From: an uncultured Alphaproteobacteria bacterium
GTDB taxonomy: Bacteria; Pseudomonadota; Alphaproteobacteria; RF32; CAG-239
DNA: 7,627 bases
Direction of reading: 5' to 3'
NCBI GenBank assembly: GCA_944391365.1
Contig: CALXTH010000025.1
Span: forward strand, 1 to 7,627
Shown piece by piece: positions 3,862 to 7,627 of the stretch. Made by a program: the position numbers and the translations under genes. Within the stretch, counting starts at the first letter, position 1. Each line of letters begins with the position of its first letter. The notes beneath the pieces were generated by a model that saw only the letters and a program-made list of their open reading frames with translations, ran no database searches and was not told where the DNA came from.

Positions 3862-5793
3862 TTATTCGTGCAGGTGAGGCATTTGGGCTTCTTCAACCAA
3901 ATTGTTGATGAAGTCTTCGACCTTTAAGATTTCCTGCTTATCAGAGCCCAGACGGCGGATGGTGACGGTGCCGTCTTCTTTTTCTTTGGCGCCAACAACC
4001 GCAATGACCGGAATTTTTTCTACCGAGTGTTCACGGATTTTGTAATTGATTTTTTCATTGCGGAGGTCTGTTTTGGCTTGCAGACCGGCGCTGCGCAGTT
4101 TGGCGGCAACTTCTTCGGCGTATTCATCAAACTCGTTGACAATCGGGCAGACGACAACCTGTTCCGGAGAGAGCCACAGCGGCAGTTTGCCTGCGTGGTT
4201 TTCAATCAGAATTCCGAGGAAGCGTTCAATGGAGCCGAATAATGCACGGTGCAGCATGACCGGGCGGTGTTTTTCTCCGTCTTCGCCAATATAGGAGATG
4301 TCAAACCGTTCAGGCAGGTTCATATCAACCTGGATTGTACCGCACTGCCATTCGCGGCCGATGGCGTCTTTGAGGATGAACTCAAGTTTCGGACCATAAA
4401 ATGCGCCTTCGCCTTCATTAATTTCAAATGCATAGCCATGAGAGGTGAGTGCATTGGACAACGCGTTTTCGCAAATGTCCCAAATTTCATCGGAGCCGAT
4501 ACGATAGATGCTGTCCGGCCGGGTGGAGAGGTAAATTTTGACATCTTCGAAACCGAAGTCTTTATAAATGTCAAGAATCAGTTTCAGCGTTGTGATGCAT
4601 TCTTCTTCCATTTGCTCCGGCGTGCAGAAAATATGTGCGTCATCCTGAGTGAACTCGCGGACGCGCATTAAACCCATCAGAGAGCCGGAGGCTTCATAAC
4701 GGTTGACTTTGCCGAATTCGGCGACGCGTAGCGGTAGGTCACGGTAGGACTTTATGCCCTGCTTGTAGACCAGCAGGCCCCCCGGGCAGTTCATCGGTTT
4801 GATACAGAACCATTTTCCGTCTTCTGTCTGGCCGGAGTAATTGTGGGCGCCATATTTGTCCCAGTGTCCGGAGGTTTCCCACAAGATACGATCCATCACC
4901 CGCGGGGTGGAAATTTCGATATAGCCGTTGTGTTCCTGGCGGTTGCGCATGTATTCAATCAGTTTGCGGTAGATACGGTATCCTTTATCGTGCCAGAAAA
5001 CGGCGCCCGGCGCATATTCCGGCTCAAAATGGAACAGATCCATTTCTTTGCCGCGCTTGCGGTGGTCGCGTTTGGCGGCTTCTTCCAACATCAGGAGATA
5101 GGCTTCAAGGTCTTTTTTGTCTGCCCAGGCCGTGGCGTAAATTCGCTGGAGCATTTCTTTGCTCGAATCGCCGCGCCAATAAGCCCCGGCGACTTTGGTC
5201 AGTTTGAATGCGTTGCCGATTTTTCCGGTAGAGGGGACGTGCGGGCCTCGGCAGAGATCGGTGAAGCTGCCCTGGCGGTACAGGGAGATGGTTTCATCTT
5301 TCGGCAGGTCTTCAATGATTTCGGCTTTGTAGTGTTCGCCTTTGTCTTTGAAGAATTTGATGGCTTCATCACGCGGCATGATAATCCGTTCAACTTTTTC
5401 ATCGCGTTTGATGATTTCGTGCATTTTTTCTTCAATCTTGGCAAAGTCTTCCGTGGTGAAGGGATCTTTGCGGGCAAAATCATAATAAAAACCGTTTTCT
5501 ATCGCCGGGCCGATGGTGACCTGAACATCAGGCCAGAGCTCTTTGACGGCTTCGGCCATGACATGCGAGCAGGAGTGGCGCAGGATATGCAGGCCCTCTT
5601 TGTCGCGGCCGGTGATGATGGTCACGGTTGCGTCGGTCGTGATCGGAGTGCTTAAATCCTGTGTGGTGCCGTTGACGGTTATGGCTAATGCCGCTTTGGC
5701 CAAGTTAGGACTGATTTTTTCCGCGATGTCAAAACCGTTGACACCGCTCTCCATATTCATAATGCTTCCGTCCGGAAGTTTTATCGCAACCAT
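3862..5793 (-). CDS. thrS: Threonyl-tRNA synthetase
   Basis: This class II synthetase attaches threonine to tRNA-Thr in the cytoplasm. Its 643 residues match the full bacterial length. The order is: a TGS domain (about 1-62); the second additional, editing domain that hydrolyses Ser-tRNA-Thr, with HxxxH at His73/His77 and Cys181/His185; a class II catalytic core (about 245-535); and an anticodon-binding domain (about 540-635). The catalytic zinc ligands are all present: Cys336 in KPMNCPGG, His387 in DDAHIF, and His515 in VMLHRALFGSIERF. Motif 2 Arg365 (NRYEASG) and motif 3 Arg524 are also intact, so the enzyme should be active and proofreading. The start is supported by AGAAGG about seven bases upstream. 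A glycosyltransferase gene ends 48 bases upstream on the same strand without a visible terminator, so co-transcription is likely. No T-box-like leader is seen. Confidence 0.98.
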   Translation of the reverse strand: MVAIKLPDGSIMNMESGVNGFDIAEKISPNLAKAALAITVNGTTQDLSTPITTDATVTIITGRDKEGLHILRHSCSHVMAEAVKELWPDVQVTIGPAIENGFYYDFARKDPFTTEDFAKIEEKMHEIIKRDEKVERIIMPRDEAIKFFKDKGEHYKAEIIEDLPKDETISLYRQGSFTDLCRGPHVPSTGKIGNAFKLTKVAGAYWRGDSSKEMLQRIYATAWADKKDLEAYLLMLEEAAKRDHRKRGKEMDLFHFEPEYAPGAVFWHDKGYRIYRKLIEYMRNRQEHNGYIEISTPRVMDRILWETSGHWDKYGAHNYSGQTEDGKWFCIKPMNCPGGLLVYKQGIKSYRDLPLRVAEFGKVNRYEASGSLMGLMRVREFTQDDAHIFCTPEQMEEECITTLKLILDIYKDFGFEDVKIYLSTRPDSIYRIGSDEIWDICENALSNALTSHGYAFEINEGEGAFYGPKLEFILKDAIGREWQCGTIQVDMNLPERFDISYIGEDGEKHRPVMLHRALFGSIERFLGILIENHAGKLPLWLSPEQVVVCPIVNEFDEYAEEVAAKLRSAGLQAKTDLRNEKINYKIREHSVEKIPVIAVVGAKEKEDGTVTIRRLGSDKQEILKVEDFINNLVEEAQMPHLHE

Positions 5794-5841
5794 GTTAAAA
5801 CCTTCTTTCGTTACTAAAAATTTTTTTAATTTATTCTACTT

Positions 5842-7005
5842 TTATTGTTTTGAATTTACCACTTCGCGGTAAACCGCTATTGTTTTATCACACATTATTT
5901 GTTTTGTGAAGTGTTCTCTTACATTTTTTATGCCGGCAGCGCCGATTTTTTCAGCTTTTTCTTTATTCAGGCTCAGCGCCCAGTCCAAAGCGTCGGCCAG
6001 AGAGCGGGCGTCGTTGCTTTGGAAGAGTTTTCCGGTGACGCCGTCCTGAATGGTGTCAAGCGAGCCGCCGATGTTTGAGGCTACAACAATTTTGCCCATG
6101 GCCTGACCTTCAATGGAGATACGTCCGAATGCCTCGGGCTCAATGGCGGTGGAGAGAATGACGGTGGAAATCATCATCAGAGCCGGGACGTCGCTATACC
6201 GGCCGAAGAAGCCGATACGGTTCTCCAGGCCGTATTGGCGGCTGAGACTGCGGAGCTCGTCCATGTATTTGTGGCGCCCCTGAGCGTCGCCGGTGATGAT
6301 ACAATAGTAGTTTTGATGTTTCATCAGGTGGAGGGCTTCGATCAGCAGGTGCTGGCCTTTCCAACGGGTGATGCGGCCGGGGAGGAGCAGAACCGGTTTG
6401 TCATTGGGGACATTATATTCTTTTATTTTTCTGATGATGCGCTCACGGGTGACCGCCTCGGGGGCGAAGCGTTCAATGTCGGCGCAGCGGTGAATCAAAT
6501 GGATTTTTTCGGCGTCGGTTTGCGGATAGTTTTTCAGGATATGCTCTTTTATATGGTTGGAAATGGCAATGACTCTTTCGCCATAAGTCATAATCCGGTT
6601 ATAGAGTTTTTTGATGCCGAAAGGGCCGAGGCCATAGGTGCCGTGAAAAGTGGTGACAAAATGTGCGCCGGTCATTTTGGCCGCCCAATATGCGCTCCAG
6701 GCCGGGGCGCGGGAGCGGGCATGAACAATGTTGATGTGGTTTTTGCGGATGAAATCAGCCAGGCGTTTGGCGTTTTGGCGCATGATAAAGATATTTTTGC
6801 TTTTTAAGGGCAGGGTCAGGTGTTTGACTTTGAGTTTTTTCAGCTCGTTGACCATACGGCCGCCTTGGGAGGCGACAAAGTTTGTGATGCCCTGCCGGCT
6901 GAGTTCGGAGGCGATTTCGATTGTTCCGGTTTCAACGCCGCCGGTTTCGAGTTCAGGCAATACCTGGAGCACGACCGGAGAAACTTTGTTGTTCTTATCT
7001 TTCAT
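5842..7005 (-). CDS. Glycosyltransferase, GT4 type
   Basis: The protein has 387 residues and a GT-B fold typical of family 4. The N-terminal Rossmann domain shows VLQVLPELETGGVETGTIEI (12-31), whose GGVE loop is characteristic of sugar-nucleotide GT4 enzymes, and HARSRAPAWSAYWAAKMTG (95-113) with FHGTYG (120-125). The C-terminal domain shows LLPGRITRWKGQHLLIEAL (207-225), the donor-binding region, and the E-x7-E motif Glu291/Glu299 (EAFGRISIE) followed by GKIVVASNIGGSLDTIQDG. It has no membrane segment. GT4 enzymes usually transfer a sugar with retention of configuration; this one resembles alphaproteobacterial enzymes thought to act on lipopolysaccharide or other envelope glycans, but donor and acceptor cannot be read from the sequence. 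The start is supported by AAGGA (- strand, 7012-7016) six bases upstream. It probably heads an operon with thrS, an unusual functional pairing. Confidence 0.92.
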   Translation of the reverse strand: MKDKNNKVSPVVLQVLPELETGGVETGTIEIASELSRQGITNFVASQGGRMVNELKKLKVKHLTLPLKSKNIFIMRQNAKRLADFIRKNHINIVHARSRAPAWSAYWAAKMTGAHFVTTFHGTYGLGPFGIKKLYNRIMTYGERVIAISNHIKEHILKNYPQTDAEKIHLIHRCADIERFAPEAVTRERIIRKIKEYNVPNDKPVLLLPGRITRWKGQHLLIEALHLMKHQNYYCIITGDAQGRHKYMDELRSLSRQYGLENRIGFFGRYSDVPALMMISTVILSTAIEPEAFGRISIEGQAMGKIVVASNIGGSLDTIQDGVTGKLFQSNDARSLADALDWALSLNKEKAEKIGAAGIKNVREHFTKQIMCDKTIAVYREVVNSKQ

Positions 7006-7052
7006 TTTTTGTCCTTGGTTTATCAGGTCTGAAAAAAAGTTGTTTTCTTTTT

Positions 7053-7081
7053 TTTATACTGATTTGGCGGCGCCGCCAAGA
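7053..7081 (-). promoter_or_regulatory. Possible promoter of the glycosyltransferase-thrS unit
   Basis: On the - strand TATAAA (7053-7058) is a reasonable -10, about 48 bases before the glycosyltransferase ATG. Candidate -35 elements are weak: TTGGCG at 15-base spacing or TCTTGG at 17. The -35 region coincides with the perfect palindrome at 7064-7079. Confidence 0.35.
7064..7079. promoter_or_regulatory. 16-base perfect palindrome, possible operator
   Basis: TTGGCGGCGCCGCCAA is its own reverse complement over all 16 bases and has no loop. It is very GC-rich within an A/T-rich spacer. Its position overlapping the likely -35 region of the - strand unit suits a dimeric repressor site, but it could also be an unrelated repeat. 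Confidence 0.5.
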
Positions 7082-7119
7082 TAAAAGAACGGAAAATTCA
7101 CAGGGGAAAAGGTCGAAAG

Positions 7120-7215
7120 AAAAAGTTTTGCTGCAGCAAGCTGGCGCAGCTTGACCCGATCGATTAGCGGCGGAGAGATTGGGGTATGAAGGCGCGATGC
7201 TCAGCTAGGGTTGGC
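7120..7215. repeat. Dispersed intergenic repeat, copy 2 (one-hairpin form)
   Basis: Second copy of the element at 2881-3045, in the same orientation: AAAAAGTTT (7120-7128), the exact 27-base block at 7136-7162 containing the hairpin CAAGCTG-GCG-CAGCTTG (7137-7153) and most of its tail, ATTGGGG (7178-7184) and GCGCGATGCTCAG (7192-7204). It lacks the second and third hairpins of copy 1 and has a shorter left flank, so the copies differ by loss or gain of hairpin units. Confidence 0.7.
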
Positions 7216-7254
7216 GTAGAGATAAATAAAATTATCTGAATTGTTATAGCGAGG

Positions 7255-7283
7255 TAAATTTATTCGCCGTGGCGATTCATTTA
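7255..7283. other. Imperfect hairpin
   Basis: TAAAT (7255-7259) pairs with ATTTA (7279-7283), and TCGCC (7264-7268) pairs with GGCGA (7271-7275) inside a small internal loop. No T-run follows. It is part of a run of palindromes in this gene-free stretch; the role is unknown. Confidence 0.35.
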
Positions 7284-7291
7284 TATTATGA

Positions 7292-7330
7292 TGGATTGCC
7301 GCGTCGGACAATGTCCTCCTCGCAATGACT
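7292..7330. repeat. REP-like palindromic intergenic element
   Basis: The outer arms ATTGC (7295-7299) and GCAAT (7322-7326) enclose the inner palindrome GGACA-A-TGTCC (7306-7316). On the - strand it begins AGTCATTGCGAGGAGG and ends CCGACGCGGCAATCCA. Palindromes of this general form (CATTGCGAG...GCAATCC) are, from general knowledge, scattered through the intergenic regions of many bacterial genomes. Only one copy is present here. Confidence 0.55.
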
Positions 7331-7357
7331 TTGGATTTATTTTTATAAACCCTTCCT

Positions 7358-7389
7358 GTCCTCCCCTTAACGGAATTAAGGGGAGGGAC
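7358..7389. repeat. Polypyrimidine/polypurine hairpin
   Basis: GTCCTCCCCTTAA (7358-7370) pairs with TTAAGGGGAGGGAC (7376-7389) with a single bulged G and a five-base loop (CGGAA). No T-run follows on either strand. It is probably another intergenic palindromic repeat rather than a terminator. Confidence 0.5.
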
Positions 7390-7481
7390 GCTGTGGCTTG
7401 TTCCTTACCTTGAAAATCCTCATTTCGTGATTATTTCCTATTTGTATATTGATTTTTAAGGCTTGTTATGTTAAAATTATT

Positions 7482-7627
7482 TTAACTGGTAGATATATAC
7501 CAGCCAGGGTTTTGCAGCCCTTTGCTAGAGAGTCGTTTTAGCATGACGACTTGAAAATAAATATGCTGGTATTCGCACATTAACTTGACTGCGGGTGCCA
7601 GCGAATAAGGCTCCGCCAAATAAGCTG
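7482..7627 (-). other. Block of overlapping inverted repeats with a short open frame, cut by the window end
   Basis: Inverted repeats include CTGGTA/TACCAG (7486-7491, 7498-7503), AGTCG/CGACT (7531-7535, 7547-7551), and two competing stems, GCTGG/CCAGC (7565-7569, 7598-7602) and TATTCGC/GCGAATA (7570-7576, 7601-7607). On the - strand a frame of 47 codons is open from the window end to a TAA at 7482-7484; its product ends GLQNPGWYISTS. A frame of that length is expected by chance fairly often, and the product is not recognised. It may be the end of a gene starting outside the window, a structured RNA, or part of a repeat. Confidence 0.3.

Noticed and set aside
4843..5655. Long 270-codon frame on the + strand opposite thrS.
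   Set aside because: It is antisense to a fully conserved thrS, has no family resemblance, and is a typical shadow frame from codon bias.
6235..6807. 190-codon frame on the + strand opposite the glycosyltransferase.
   Set aside because: The - strand product has intact GT4 motifs throughout; the + strand product has no recognisable domain.
7376..7423. 15-codon frame on the - strand beginning MRIFKVRNKP.
   Set aside because: It has no ribosome binding site and ends inside the polypyrimidine/polypurine hairpin; too short to support as a gene.
7504..7627. Resemblance of GTTTTAGCAT...CTTGAAAATAAA to a CRISPR repeat and tracrRNA anti-repeat.
   Set aside because: The pairing is imperfect, no repeat-spacer array and no cas gene are in the window; kept only as a check in the findings.
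7380..7627. Possible tRNA, tmRNA, SRP RNA or RNase P RNA in the gene-free right end.
   Set aside because: No T-loop GTTCGAATC-like motif, no tag-peptide frame and none of the conserved cores of these RNAs could be found.

Overview
The window most likely comes from an uncultured alphaproteobacterium. The S5, L30 and L17 proteins have alphaproteobacterial character: S5 reads FEVLGVQDVVAKS, L30 reads ELEDTPAVRGMIKKVSHLV, and L17 has an alanine- and glutamate-rich C-terminal tail. Base composition is moderate and intergenic DNA is rich in palindromes. The secreted cysteine-rich protein and the REP-like palindromes would suit a host- or gut-associated lineage, but that is an inference.

Region 1 (1-1840, + strand) is the end of the spc ribosomal-protein operon: the C-terminus of rpsE, then rpmD and rplO, a rho-independent terminator, and rplQ as a separate unit with its own leader and terminator. 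The block that normally lies between rplO and rplQ (secY, adk, rpsM, rpsK, rpoA) is absent. Region 2 (1841-2853) holds a small orphan gene of 63 codons on the + strand. It faces a 220-residue exported ankyrin-repeat protein on the - strand, and the two share a strong bidirectional terminator. Region 3 (2854-3206) is intergenic. It carries a dispersed repeat containing three related hairpins whose stems differ by compensatory base-pair changes, an orphan hairpin, and a good promoter. Region 4 (3216-3845) is a secreted protein with 25 cysteines, ending in a bidirectional terminator shared with thrS.

Region 5 (3862-7005, - strand) is a probable two-gene unit. A GT4-type glycosyltransferase comes first, then thrS 48 bases downstream. 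A 16-base perfect palindrome overlaps the probable promoter. Region 6 (7006-7627) has no confident gene. It holds a second copy of the dispersed repeat, a REP-like palindrome, a polypyrimidine/polypurine hairpin, and a block of overlapping inverted repeats that runs off the window with a short open frame on the - strand.

The S5, L30, L15 and L17 genes supply the ribosome, and thrS charges tRNA-Thr. The glycosyltransferase probably works on envelope glycans. The ankyrin and cysteine-rich proteins are exported and of unknown function. The most unusual material is the missing operon block at the rplO/rplQ junction and the covarying hairpin repeat.
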